Below, one piece after another: positions 24,534 to 32,387 of a stretch of 64,000 nt of DNA (the first letter of the stretch is position 1; every line of letters starts with the position of its first letter). The position numbers and the translations under genes are program-made. The notes under the pieces are model-generated. The model worked only from the letters and a program-made list of their open reading frames with translations. It did not search any database and was not told the DNA's origin. Source of the stretch: Pelomonas sp963992225 (GTDB lineage: Bacteria; Pseudomonadota; Gammaproteobacteria; Burkholderiales; Burkholderiaceae_C); contig CAXDTK010000001.1 in the NCBI GenBank assembly GCA_963992225.1, forward strand, positions 52,448 through 116,447, read 5' to 3'.

Positions 24534-25995
24534 CCCCCTCCTGAAGTGGCTGCTGATCCCGATGGCGCTGGTGCTGCTGTTCGTCGGCATCAAGATGCTC
24601 TCCGGGGATCGCGGCGCCAGGCCGGCGCCGGCCGGCAGCGCCAACCCGCTCACGCCCGAGGAGATGAAGGCGTTAGGCATCGAGGGCGACACGCCGCGCG
24701 ATACCGTCGCGACGCTGGTGGCCCAGGTCAAGCAGTTGCGCAACGAGCTGCAGACGGCGCTCAACGACAACAAGAACCAGAAGAGCGAGAACGAACGCAT
24801 GCGCGCGCGGGAAAGCGCGATCGACCAACGCATCCAGTCTGCGCTCGACGGCGAGCGCGGCCGCCTGCAGCAGGACCGCGAGCAACTCTCCAGCGACCGC
24901 CAGCAGACCCAGGGCCTGCTGCAAGACCTGCAGCGGCGCCTGGACGGTCTCTCCGGCAAGGGCGGCCAGGCCGACCTGCCGGTGGGCCTCGGCCTGGAGG
25001 AAGGCGATGGCAAGGGTTTCGGCGGCACCCAGGGCGGCGCCGCGCGCAGCACCAGCGGCACGCGCTGGGTTGAGCCTGACGATGCGAAGCCTTCGGCGAA
25101 GAGCGGCAGCGGCGGCGGGCTGAACTTCCCGACCAGCTTCGGGCCGGCGCAGAAGACGCTTTCCGACACGGCCGACAACGTGGCCAGCACGGTGGCGGAT
25201 GCGGGCAGCCGCGCGGTGGGCGCGTCGGCCAAGCCGGTCTACACGGTGCCGTCGAACTCGACGCTGATGGGCTCCATCGCGATGACCGCGTTGATCGGGC
25301 GCGTGCCCATCGACGGCACGGTCAACGACCCGTACCCCTTCAAGGTGCTGATCGGCCCGGACAACCTGACCGCCAACGGCATCGACATTCCCGACGTGGC
25401 CGGCGCGGTGGTCAGCGGCACGGCCTCGGGCGACTGGACGCTCTCCTGCGTGCGCGGCCAGATTCGCTCGGTGACGTTCGTTTTTAACGACGGCACGGTG
25501 CGCACGATGCCGGAGGACGGCAACCGCAACCAGAACGGCGGCGGGGGCTCGGGCGGCAACGCAAACAGCACCACGCACGGCGGCCTGGGCTGGATCAGCG
25601 ATCCCTATGGCATCCCCTGCGTCAGCGGCGAGCGGCGCAGCAACGCGCAGCAGTACCTGGGCTCGCAGGCCCTCATCACCGCGGCGGGCGCCGGCGCGGC
25701 GTCCCTGATCAAGTCGGACAACGGCAGCGTGGCCGTCGTCGCCAACAGCAACGGCTCGCTCGGCACGGTGGGCATCAGCGGCAACGAGGCCATGGGCCGC
25801 ATCCTCGCCGGCGGCGTGCGCGACATGGCCGATTGGGTCAACAAGCTCTACGGGCAGGCCTTCGCCGCGGTGTACGTGCGCCCCGGCGCCAAAGTCGCCG
25901 TGCACCTGGAGCAGCCGCTCAACATCGACTACGACGCCAAGGGGCGCCGGGTCAATCACCGCATCGGAGGCAAGCATGCGTCGGATTTGGATTGA
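24523..25995 (+). CDS. TIGR03752-family protein (TraB/VirB10-like)
   Basis: A 490-residue protein with one N-terminal membrane helix (about residues 8-26), a coiled coil (about 60-145, rich in Gln, Arg and Glu), a Gly/Ser-rich linker and a C-terminal beta-barrel domain starting near YTVPSNSTLMGSIAMTALIG, as in TraB/VirB10 proteins which span both membranes. Glycine-rich inserts occur near 330. The start at 24523 follows GGAGG by 5 nt; a GTG at 24514 is in frame but overlaps that site. The 3' end overlaps the lipoprotein gene by 20 nt. Confidence 0.88.
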   Translation: MKSNPLLKWLLIPMALVLLFVGIKMLSGDRGARPAPAGSANPLTPEEMKALGIEGDTPRDTVATLVAQVKQLRNELQTALNDNKNQKSENERMRARESAIDQRIQSALDGERGRLQQDREQLSSDRQQTQGLLQDLQRRLDGLSGKGGQADLPVGLGLEEGDGKGFGGTQGGAARSTSGTRWVEPDDAKPSAKSGSGGGLNFPTSFGPAQKTLSDTADNVASTVADAGSRAVGASAKPVYTVPSNSTLMGSIAMTALIGRVPIDGTVNDPYPFKVLIGPDNLTANGIDIPDVAGAVVSGTASGDWTLSCVRGQIRSVTFVFNDGTVRTMPEDGNRNQNGGGGSGGNANSTTHGGLGWISDPYGIPCVSGERRSNAQQYLGSQALITAAGAGAASLIKSDNGSVAVVANSNGSLGTVGISGNEAMGRILAGGVRDMADWVNKLYGQAFAAVYVRPGAKVAVHLEQPLNIDYDAKGRRVNHRIGGKHASDLD

Positions 25996-26410
25996 ATCGG
26001 CCGCGATCCTGTGCGCGGTCGTGTTGCTGGGCGGCTGCGCCACCAGCAAAGACAAGCTGCTGCCGCACGGCGATCACACCATGCTCGATGTGTGGAACCA
26101 GGAGACGGGCGGCAGCGCCGGTGGCGGGCAAGCGGCGCGGCAACTGCTCGATGCGCGTCAGGGCCTGCGCCGGCCGCTGACCGAGGCCGACGTGCAGGCG
26201 GCGCCTGCCACCGCTGCTGCCTACACGCGCACCGCGGCCAACGAGATCTACCGCCAGTTCCACCGGCTCCCCAACCCCGATCTGGTCATGTACGTGTTCC
26301 CACACCTGGCCGGCACCGATCCGGTGCCGGTGCCCGGCTACACCACCGTCTTTCCCCTGTATCAGAGGGTGCAGTACGCCATGCCCGGCGAACGCCTGGA
26401 GGACTACTGA
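25976..26410 (+). CDS. TIGR03751-family conjugal transfer lipoprotein
   Basis: A 144-residue lipoprotein with lipobox LLGGC near residue 21. The mature region fits TIGR03751, with NPDLVMYVFPHLAG and YTTVFPLYQRVQYA near the end. It corresponds functionally to TraV/VirB7, the lipoprotein of the outer-membrane core, by position and type. It overlaps the VirB10-like gene by 20 nt and shares one base with the ATPase start (TGATG), so translation is coupled on both sides. Confidence 0.88.
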   Translation: MRRIWIESAAILCAVVLLGGCATSKDKLLPHGDHTMLDVWNQETGGSAGGGQAARQLLDARQGLRRPLTEADVQAAPATAAAYTRTAANEIYRQFHRLPNPDLVMYVFPHLAGTDPVPVPGYTTVFPLYQRVQYAMPGERLEDY

Positions 26411-29304
26411 TGGCCTGGACCTTGCCTTGGCCGCGCGAGGGCCTCGCATCGGTTGGCCCTGAGCCGCATGGCGAGGACGCCTGGTCGCAGCATCTGACGT
26501 CGCTGGCGACGCACGGCATTCCCGAGCCGGGAACCGCAACCGATGACCGGCCGCGCCGTCCGGCCGCCGAGGCGGACCTGCAGGCCCTCTACGGCGTGTC
26601 GCCGTCCTTCGCCGATCTGCTCCCCTGGGTGGAGTACCTGCCCGGCTCCAAGAGCATGCTTCTGGAAGACAGTCAGTCGGTCGCGGGCTTCTTCGAGCTG
26701 GCGCCGGTGGGCACCGAAGGCCGCGAGATGGCCTGGCTGTGGCAGGCGCGCGATGCATTGGAAAACGCGCTGCAGGACTCCTTCGATGAACTCGACGAGA
26801 ACCCCTGGGTCGTGCAGCTCTACGCCCAGGATGAATCGACCTGGGACAACTACCTGCGCGGCCTGTCCGACTACGTGCGGCCGCGAGCGCAGGGCAGCAC
26901 CTTCACAGAGTTTTACGTGAGGTTCTTCGCGCACCACCTTCGCGCCATCGCCAAGCCCGGGGGCCTGTTCGAGGACACGACCGTGACGCGCCTGCCGTGG
27001 CGCGGCCAGGTCCGGCGCGTGCGCATGGTGGTCTACCGGCGCGCGAATGCGGTGACAGCATCGCGGCGCGGCCAGTCCCCCGAGCAGGCGTTGACGACGA
27101 TCTGCGATCGGCTCGTGGGCGGCCTCGCCAACGCTGGCGTGAAATCCCGCCGCATGGAGGCGGCCGACATCCACGACTGGCTGCTGCGCTGGTTCAACCC
27201 ACACCCGACGCTGCTCGGCCCCAGCGCCGACGACCGCGAGCGCTTCTATGCGCTCACGCGCTACCCCGAGGCAGCCGAAGACGGCGAGATCGAGCTGGCC
27301 AGCGGAGACTTCGCTCAACGCCTGTTCTTCGGCCAGCCCCGCTCGGATGTGGCGAACGGCACCTGGGTGTTCGACGGCATGCCGCACCGGGTCATCGTGA
27401 TGGATCGCCTGCGCATGCCACCCGCCACAGGCCACGTCACTGGCGAGACGCGCAAGGGCGGCGATGCGGTCAATGCGCTGTTCGACCAGATGCCCGAGGA
27501 CACGGTGATGTGCCTGACGATCGTGGCAACGCCGCAGGACGTGCTCGAAGCGCACCTGAACCACCTGAGCAAGAAGTCGGTCGGCGAGACATTGGCCTCG
27601 GAGCAGACTCGCCGCGACGTGCAGGAAGCGCGTGGGCTGATCGGCAGTGCGCACAAGCTCTACCGCGGTGCGCTGGCCTTCTACCTGCGCGGGCACGACC
27701 TGGCGCAGCTCGACAGCCGCGGCCTGCAACTGGTGAACGTCATGCTCAACGCCGGCCTACAGCCGGTGCGCGAGGAAGACGAAGTGGCGCCGCTGAACAG
27801 CTACCTGCGCTGGCTCCCGTGCGTGTTCGATCCGGCGCTGGACAAGCGCCAGTGGTATACGCAACTGATGTTCGCGCAGCATGCCGCAAACCTCGCGCCG
27901 GTATGGGGCCGCAGTCAGGGCACGGGACATCCGGGCATTACGTTCTTCAACCGCGGCGGCGGGCCGATCACCTTCGACCCGCTGAACCGGCTCGACCGGC
28001 AGATGAACGCCCACCTGTTTCTGTTCGGCCCCACTGGCTCGGGCAAGAGCGCCACGCTCAACAACATCCTGAACCAGGTGACTGCCATCTACCGGCCGCG
28101 CCTGTTCATCGTGGAGGCCGGCAACAGCTTCGGCCTGTTCGGCGACTTCGCCATGCGGTTGGGCCTCAAGGTGCATCGCGTGAAGCTCGCGCCCGGCGCC
28201 GGGGTCAGCCTCGCGCCGTTCGCGGATGCGCACCGGCTGGTCGATACGCCCAGCCAGGTGCAGACGCTGGACGCCGATGCGCTGGACGAGGACGAGGAGC
28301 CCGCGGCGCAGGCAGCGAATCGCAGCGAGGAAGCGGAAGAGCAGCGCGACGTGCTCGGCGAGCTGGAGATCACCGCGCGGTTGATGATCACCGGCGGCGA
28401 AGACAAGGAAGAAGCGCGCATGACGCGCGCCGATCGCAGCCTGATCCGGCAGTGCATCCTCGATGCGGCCCAGCGCTGCGTGACCGAGCTGCGCACCGTA
28501 CTCACGCGCGACGTGCGCGACGCGCTGCGCGAGCGCGCCCGGGACTCATCGCTGCCCGAGATGCGCCGCGCGCGCCTGCTGGAGATGGCGGACGCGATGG
28601 ATATGTTTTGCCAGGGCGTCGACGGCGAGATGTTCGATCGGCCCGGCACGCCCTGGCCCGAGGCCGACATCACCATCGTGGACCTCGCCACGTTCGCGCG
28701 CGAGGGCTACAACGCGCAGCTCTCGATCGCGTACATCAGTCTCATCAACACGGTGAACAACATCGCCGAGCGCGACCAGTTCCTGGGTCGGCCGATCATC
28801 AACGTGACGGACGAAGGCCACATCATCACCAAGAACCCGCTGCTCGCGCCCTACGTCGTGAAGATCACGAAGATGTGGCGCAAGCTCGGCGCTTGGTACT
28901 GGCTGGCAACGCAGAACATCGACGACCTGCCCAAAGCGGCCGAGCCCATGCTCAACATGATCGAGTGGTGGATCTGCCTCTCGATGCCACCGGACGAGGT
29001 GGAGAAGATCGCGCGCTTCCGCGAGCTGAACCCGGCGCAGAAGGCCCTGATGCTGTCGGCCCGCAAGGAGGCGGGCAAGTTCACCGAGGGCGTCATCCTC
29101 TCCAAGAGCATGGAAGTGCTGTTCCGTGCGGTTCCGCCCAGCCTGTACCTGGCGCTGGCTCAGACCGAGCCGGAAGAGAAGGCGGAACGCTTTCAGTTGA
29201 TGCAGCAGTACGGCATCGGCGAGCTGGATGCGGCCTTCAAGATCGCCGAGAAGATCGACCGCGCTCGCGGCATCGAATCGCTGGCGCTTGATGCGCTGGC
29301 GTAA
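26410..29304 (+). CDS. conjugative transfer ATPase, VirB4/TraC type (TIGR03744)
   Basis: A 964-residue cytoplasmic ATPase that powers assembly and transfer. The N-terminal half carries the TraC-like region (YLPGSKSMLLEDSQSVAGFF near 75); the motor has Walker A GPTGSGKS near residue 540 and Walker B-type INVTDEGHII near 795, followed by a conserved WYWLATQNIDDLPKAA block. Length and motif order match the PFL_4706 family. The start shares a base with the preceding stop. A low-complexity acidic insert (about 615-640) follows the Walker A region. The gene appears intact. Confidence 0.92.
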   Translation: MAWTLPWPREGLASVGPEPHGEDAWSQHLTSLATHGIPEPGTATDDRPRRPAAEADLQALYGVSPSFADLLPWVEYLPGSKSMLLEDSQSVAGFFELAPVGTEGREMAWLWQARDALENALQDSFDELDENPWVVQLYAQDESTWDNYLRGLSDYVRPRAQGSTFTEFYVRFFAHHLRAIAKPGGLFEDTTVTRLPWRGQVRRVRMVVYRRANAVTASRRGQSPEQALTTICDRLVGGLANAGVKSRRMEAADIHDWLLRWFNPHPTLLGPSADDRERFYALTRYPEAAEDGEIELASGDFAQRLFFGQPRSDVANGTWVFDGMPHRVIVMDRLRMPPATGHVTGETRKGGDAVNALFDQMPEDTVMCLTIVATPQDVLEAHLNHLSKKSVGETLASEQTRRDVQEARGLIGSAHKLYRGALAFYLRGHDLAQLDSRGLQLVNVMLNAGLQPVREEDEVAPLNSYLRWLPCVFDPALDKRQWYTQLMFAQHAANLAPVWGRSQGTGHPGITFFNRGGGPITFDPLNRLDRQMNAHLFLFGPTGSGKSATLNNILNQVTAIYRPRLFIVEAGNSFGLFGDFAMRLGLKVHRVKLAPGAGVSLAPFADAHRLVDTPSQVQTLDADALDEDEEPAAQAANRSEEAEEQRDVLGELEITARLMITGGEDKEEARMTRADRSLIRQCILDAAQRCVTELRTVLTRDVRDALRERARDSSLPEMRRARLLEMADAMDMFCQGVDGEMFDRPGTPWPEADITIVDLATFAREGYNAQLSIAYISLINTVNNIAERDQFLGRPIINVTDEGHIITKNPLLAPYVVKITKMWRKLGAWYWLATQNIDDLPKAAEPMLNMIEWWICLSMPPDEVEKIARFRELNPAQKALMLSARKEAGKFTEGVILSKSMEVLFRAVPPSLYLALAQTEPEEKAERFQLMQQYGIGELDAAFKIAEKIDRARGIESLALDALA

Positions 29305-29314
29305 GGAAAACACC

Positions 29315-30070
29315 ATGCAGGTCGCTCGCTTCATTCCATCCCGCTCAGTCGCATTGGTCTCTGTGCTGCTCATCGTTGCGCTGATCGCGGCGGCCTGGCT
29401 GGGCTTACAGCCACAAACGCCGATCGCCGAAGACGCTTCAGCGTCGGCCGAGTTCAGCCAGGCGCCCAAGCTGGCACTCGCCGCCGCGAGCGGCCCGCCT
29501 TGGCGCTATGGTCGCGACGATGCGCGCTTCACGGTAGTGGAGTACGCCGACCTCGAATGTCCGTTCTGCCGCGCGTACTTCCCGGCGCTGAAGCAGTGGA
29601 TCGACGCGCACCCCGAGGTGAACTGGCAGTGGCACCACCTGCCGCTGGCGCCGCACGAGCCTGCGGCGACTGCCAATGCGCGCCTGGTCGAGTGCGTTGG
29701 TGAGGCCGGCGGCTCGGCCGCGTTCTGGCGGGCGGTCGAATGGGTCTATGCGCACACCCGCGGCGACGGCCAGGGCCTGCCCGAGGGCCTGGGCTATCCA
29801 GGCATCACGCCGGCCGCCCAGCAGTGCCTCGACAGTGATCGCCCTGACACGCTGATCCGCGCGCAGTCGGCGAGCGCCGCGCAGGAGGGCGTCAAGGTCA
29901 CGCCCACGCTGCGGTTGCAGGATCGCCAGTCCGGCAAGACGCTGCTGCTGCATGGCCCGGTGGAAGGCGATGCGCTGCTGTCGGCCATCGACCTGCTGGC
30001 GGCCGGCGGCACCACCGACACTGCATCGAAGGAAATGCCTGCCGAGTCCCTCGGCGACATGCCCAGGTAG
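29315..30070 (+). CDS. DsbA-family thiol-disulfide protein in the T4SS operon
   Basis: A 251-residue protein with an N-terminal membrane anchor or signal (about residues 11-32) and a thioredoxin-fold domain starting near residue 63. The active site CPFC lies in EYADLECPFCRAYFP, and a cis-Pro loop follows at VTPTLRLQD. It would act in the periplasm, perhaps on Cys-rich products of this operon such as the TIGR03756 protein. The start has AAGGAAAA 5-12 nt upstream. Its last codons and stop lie inside copy 5 of the RNA leader motif, an unusual overlap. Confidence 0.87.
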   Translation: MQVARFIPSRSVALVSVLLIVALIAAAWLGLQPQTPIAEDASASAEFSQAPKLALAAASGPPWRYGRDDARFTVVEYADLECPFCRAYFPALKQWIDAHPEVNWQWHHLPLAPHEPAATANARLVECVGEAGGSAAFWRAVEWVYAHTRGDGQGLPEGLGYPGITPAAQQCLDSDRPDTLIRAQSASAAQEGVKVTPTLRLQDRQSGKTLLLHGPVEGDALLSAIDLLAAGGTTDTASKEMPAESLGDMPR

Positions 30071-30135
30071 CCCCCGATCTTCAAGGCTACGCCGCGGCCT
30101 TGGCCGCGCTGATCGACCCCGTTCGCCTCGCATCC
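30041..30135 (+). ncRNA. three-stem RNA leader motif, copy 5
   Basis: P1 is GCCGAG/CTCGGC (30041-30055), the linker contains CATGCCCAG, P2 is GTAGCC/GGCTAC (30067-30090) with a loop ending GATCTTCAA, and P3 is CGCGGCC/GGCCGCG (30093-30108). The tail GTTCGCCTCGCATCC matches copy 3 closely. It overlaps the 3' end of the DsbA-family gene, and the next ATG is 223 nt after P1. Confidence 0.72.
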
Positions 30136-30263
30136 TTCGACGCGAACAGCCGCCGCGCTGCGGTGGCGGATGCCCGCTCTTCCATCGCTTGTTGTTCATC
30201 CCACGCGGGTCGCCCACGCCCGCAGGGGCGGCATGGCGTTCCGCACCTTCTATGGAGACTGCC

Positions 30264-30842
30264 ATGCAACCCAAGACTCATGTTGTTGATGGTGTGACCT
30301 TCGTGGCCACGCCTTACCGCGCCGGAACCTTCGTCCGCGAGGATGTGTTCTGGCGCCAGTTCACGATCACCTGCCAAGGCTATATCGAGTACCCCGAGGA
30401 CGATCGCGTTTTCGGGACCTGGTGGACACCTCACATCCTTGAGCTGGGCCAACACGGCCTGATCGAGGATGCCCTGGCCCTCGCAGCGGACGAGCTGTCA
30501 AAAGACGAGTTCGATCTGAGGTCGGAGATCGAGGCGCTGGACTTTCGGCCGGAACTGGTCCTGATCCGCGATTCGCTCGATCGGCTGGTTGTCACTGGCG
30601 AGGTGCAGTGCGGCGGCCGCATCCGCTGGTGCGAACCCACCGCCTCAGATGCGGAAGCCGCCGACGTCGCGAAGCAGGTCGATGACCTGCGCGGCGAGGC
30701 GTCCTACGAAGCTGGCTGGGACAACCACAGCACGGCCGAGCGCCTGCGCCTGCGCGCCCGCGTACTGGCCGGCCGGTTGGTCGATCCGTTCTGGCAAGTC
30801 CATGCCCGCCGCGCCATTCAGGCCTCGGCTGCGGGCGCCTGA
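30264..30842 (+). CDS. hypothetical ICE protein in the middle of the T4SS operon
   Basis: A 192-residue soluble, acidic protein with Trp-rich N-terminal segments (FWRQFTITCQGYIEYPEDDR, then FGTWWTPHILELGQHG) and a helical C-terminus. No signal peptide, so it is cytoplasmic, unlike its neighbours. It is set apart by 193 bp on the left, carrying leader copy 5, and by a terminator on the right, so it is regulated like the accessory genes at 1.9-13 kb rather than like the mating genes. Start chosen by ATGGAGA just upstream. Function unknown; it could be a regulator or an exclusion-type factor, but nothing shows this. Confidence 0.72.
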   Translation: MQPKTHVVDGVTFVATPYRAGTFVREDVFWRQFTITCQGYIEYPEDDRVFGTWWTPHILELGQHGLIEDALALAADELSKDEFDLRSEIEALDFRPELVLIRDSLDRLVVTGEVQCGGRIRWCEPTASDAEAADVAKQVDDLRGEASYEAGWDNHSTAERLRLRARVLAGRLVDPFWQVHARRAIQASAAGA

Positions 30843-30847
30843 TTCCC

Positions 30848-30872
30848 ACGGGAGCTTCGGCTCCCGTTTTTC
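30848..30872 (+). terminator. intrinsic terminator
   Basis: ACGGGAGC (30848-30855) and GCTCCCGT (30860-30867) form a perfect 8-bp stem over TTCG, followed by TTTTCC. Confidence 0.9.
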
Positions 30873-30984
30873 CTCCTTGTGCCGCTTGCGAAAGCGGGGT
30901 GTGCGCGGTGCGCATTCCTTGTCGCAGCAGACATGCCTTCGGCGTTCGACTAGGGGCCTTGCTCTCATTTCCAGGACACCCGCC

Positions 30985-31431
30985 ATGACGGCTCCCTTGT
31001 TCTATTCCATTCCGCGGCTGGGGGTCACGCGCATCGCGTGCGCGGGAGGACTTCTGCTGTGCCTGCTCTGCCAGACCGCATCGGCCGCCGACGTGCTCGT
31101 CGTGACCGACAGCCACCATCCCGTGCAGCCCGCTGCCGGCGCCCGCGTGGTCGAGCTGGACCTGCCCGAGCGCATCGAGGCCGAGCTGGCGGCCAGTCTG
31201 CCCAACGACCCCAACCGCGCAACCGCAATCGTGCAGCAGCGACTGCGTGATGGCGGCCAGGCTTTGCAACGACGCATCGGCAGCGCCTACCAGGGTGTGG
31301 CCGATGCCTGGGGGCTGGGCATCGCCAAGGTGCCCGCCGTAGTGGTCGATCGCCGCTACGTGGTCTACGGCGAGCCCGACGTGGCGCGTGCCGTGGCCCG
31401 CGTCGAAGCCCATCGGAGGACACAGCCATGA
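30985..31431 (+). CDS. TIGR03757-family ICE protein
   Basis: A 148-residue exported protein with a signal peptide (about residues 12-35, cut after ASA). The mature part starts DVLVVTDSHHPVQ and has a thioredoxin-like end, with the segment GIAKVPAVVVDRRYVVYG, typical of TIGR03757. It lacks a CxxC pair, so it is probably a structural thioredoxin-fold protein. The start has CAGGAC 8-13 nt upstream; the stop overlaps the next gene by 4 nt. It begins the second transfer gene cluster after the terminator at 30.85 kb. Confidence 0.85.
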   Translation: MTAPLFYSIPRLGVTRIACAGGLLLCLLCQTASAADVLVVTDSHHPVQPAAGARVVELDLPERIEAELAASLPNDPNRATAIVQQRLRDGGQALQRRIGSAYQGVADAWGLGIAKVPAVVVDRRYVVYGEPDVARAVARVEAHRRTQP

Positions 31432-32378
31432 AGCGCCTGCTGTCGGCATCGTCGCGCCGCGCTCGCCTCGCCATCGCCTCGGTGCTGCTGGGCGGTGCGG
31501 CATCGAGCTTCGCGCTGAACACGGCCACCATCGTGTCGTCGGCCCTGTCGCCGGACTGCATCGAGTACCGCGTCGTCGGCATCTGCTACTGGCTGTTCTG
31601 CACCTGGACGGGCTGCACCGTGCGCACGTCGGTGAAGGTGCGGCACTACGTGCCGGACGCGGTGGTATCGAGCTACAGCAACACCGGCGAGAACCCCTGG
31701 GTCGAGGTGCGCGCGATGAGCACGCCGAACCCGACTGCGCAGGCTGGCGACGACGGCACGACGAACCACGACAACGAGAACAACCTCGCCAAGTTCAAGA
31801 ACGCCGACGTCATCGGCCACCCCGGCGGCTACGTGTTCAGCCAATTCGCGAGTTCGTTCGGCTACTCGTGCGAGGGCGCAGGCACGGCCTTCATGCCGTA
31901 CCTACTCAGCACGCTGGACACCATCGCCTGGCGCTACAACATCCCCGAAGCCTTCTACCCTGAAGCGCTCATTCCCGGCCGGCGCGAGATCGGCACGCGC
32001 ACCGGCCTGAATCTGTGGGGCAATGTGTATGCGCGCGGGGGTTTCCTGCACCAGACCGATGACCACAAGAGCGGAGCCGTCGTCGCGCAACGCGCCGGCG
32101 ACGTCGTAACGCGCCGCAACCAGATCCACGTGTATCAGCCGCTGCTCGCCAGCGCCCGCGACGGCTACTGGCCGGCCGGCGCGCTGATGGAGACCGATGC
32201 CTCGACGGGCAAGTGGCAACCGCTGACGCCCACGCTCTCGAACAGTTGCGTCGTCTTCCCGCACAGCGGAAGCCTCACGCAGGCGCAACAGGGCGATTAC
32301 GCCTGGGCGCTGTGGCGGCCCTATGCCTGCTGCCAGCGCCGCGGCCAGGTCTTCCTCGGCAGCGTCGATTTCAACTGA
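31428..32378 (+). CDS. TIGR03756-family ICE protein (TraU-like)
   Basis: A 316-residue exported protein with a signal (about residues 12-30). Near residue 45 comes a Cys-rich block (C-I-E-Y, VVGICYWLFC, TGC) and near the end CCQRRG. Pairs of Cys and the organisation around GNVYARGGFLHQTDDHK fit TIGR03756, which is related to the F-plasmid TraU protein needed for DNA transfer. Several disulfides are expected, which may explain the redox proteins of the operon. It overlaps the upstream gene by 4 nt. Confidence 0.87.
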   Translation: MKRLLSASSRRARLAIASVLLGGAASSFALNTATIVSSALSPDCIEYRVVGICYWLFCTWTGCTVRTSVKVRHYVPDAVVSSYSNTGENPWVEVRAMSTPNPTAQAGDDGTTNHDNENNLAKFKNADVIGHPGGYVFSQFASSFGYSCEGAGTAFMPYLLSTLDTIAWRYNIPEAFYPEALIPGRREIGTRTGLNLWGNVYARGGFLHQTDDHKSGAVVAQRAGDVVTRRNQIHVYQPLLASARDGYWPAGALMETDASTGKWQPLTPTLSNSCVVFPHSGSLTQAQQGDYAWALWRPYACCQRRGQVFLGSVDFN

Positions 32379-32387
32379 GGTGTGCCC

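Noticed and set aside
1718..30135. The five repeats as a CRISPR array or short mobile elements (MITEs)
   Set aside because: Copies are kilobases apart, not regularly spaced, lack terminal inverted repeats and target duplications, and keep structure rather than sequence.
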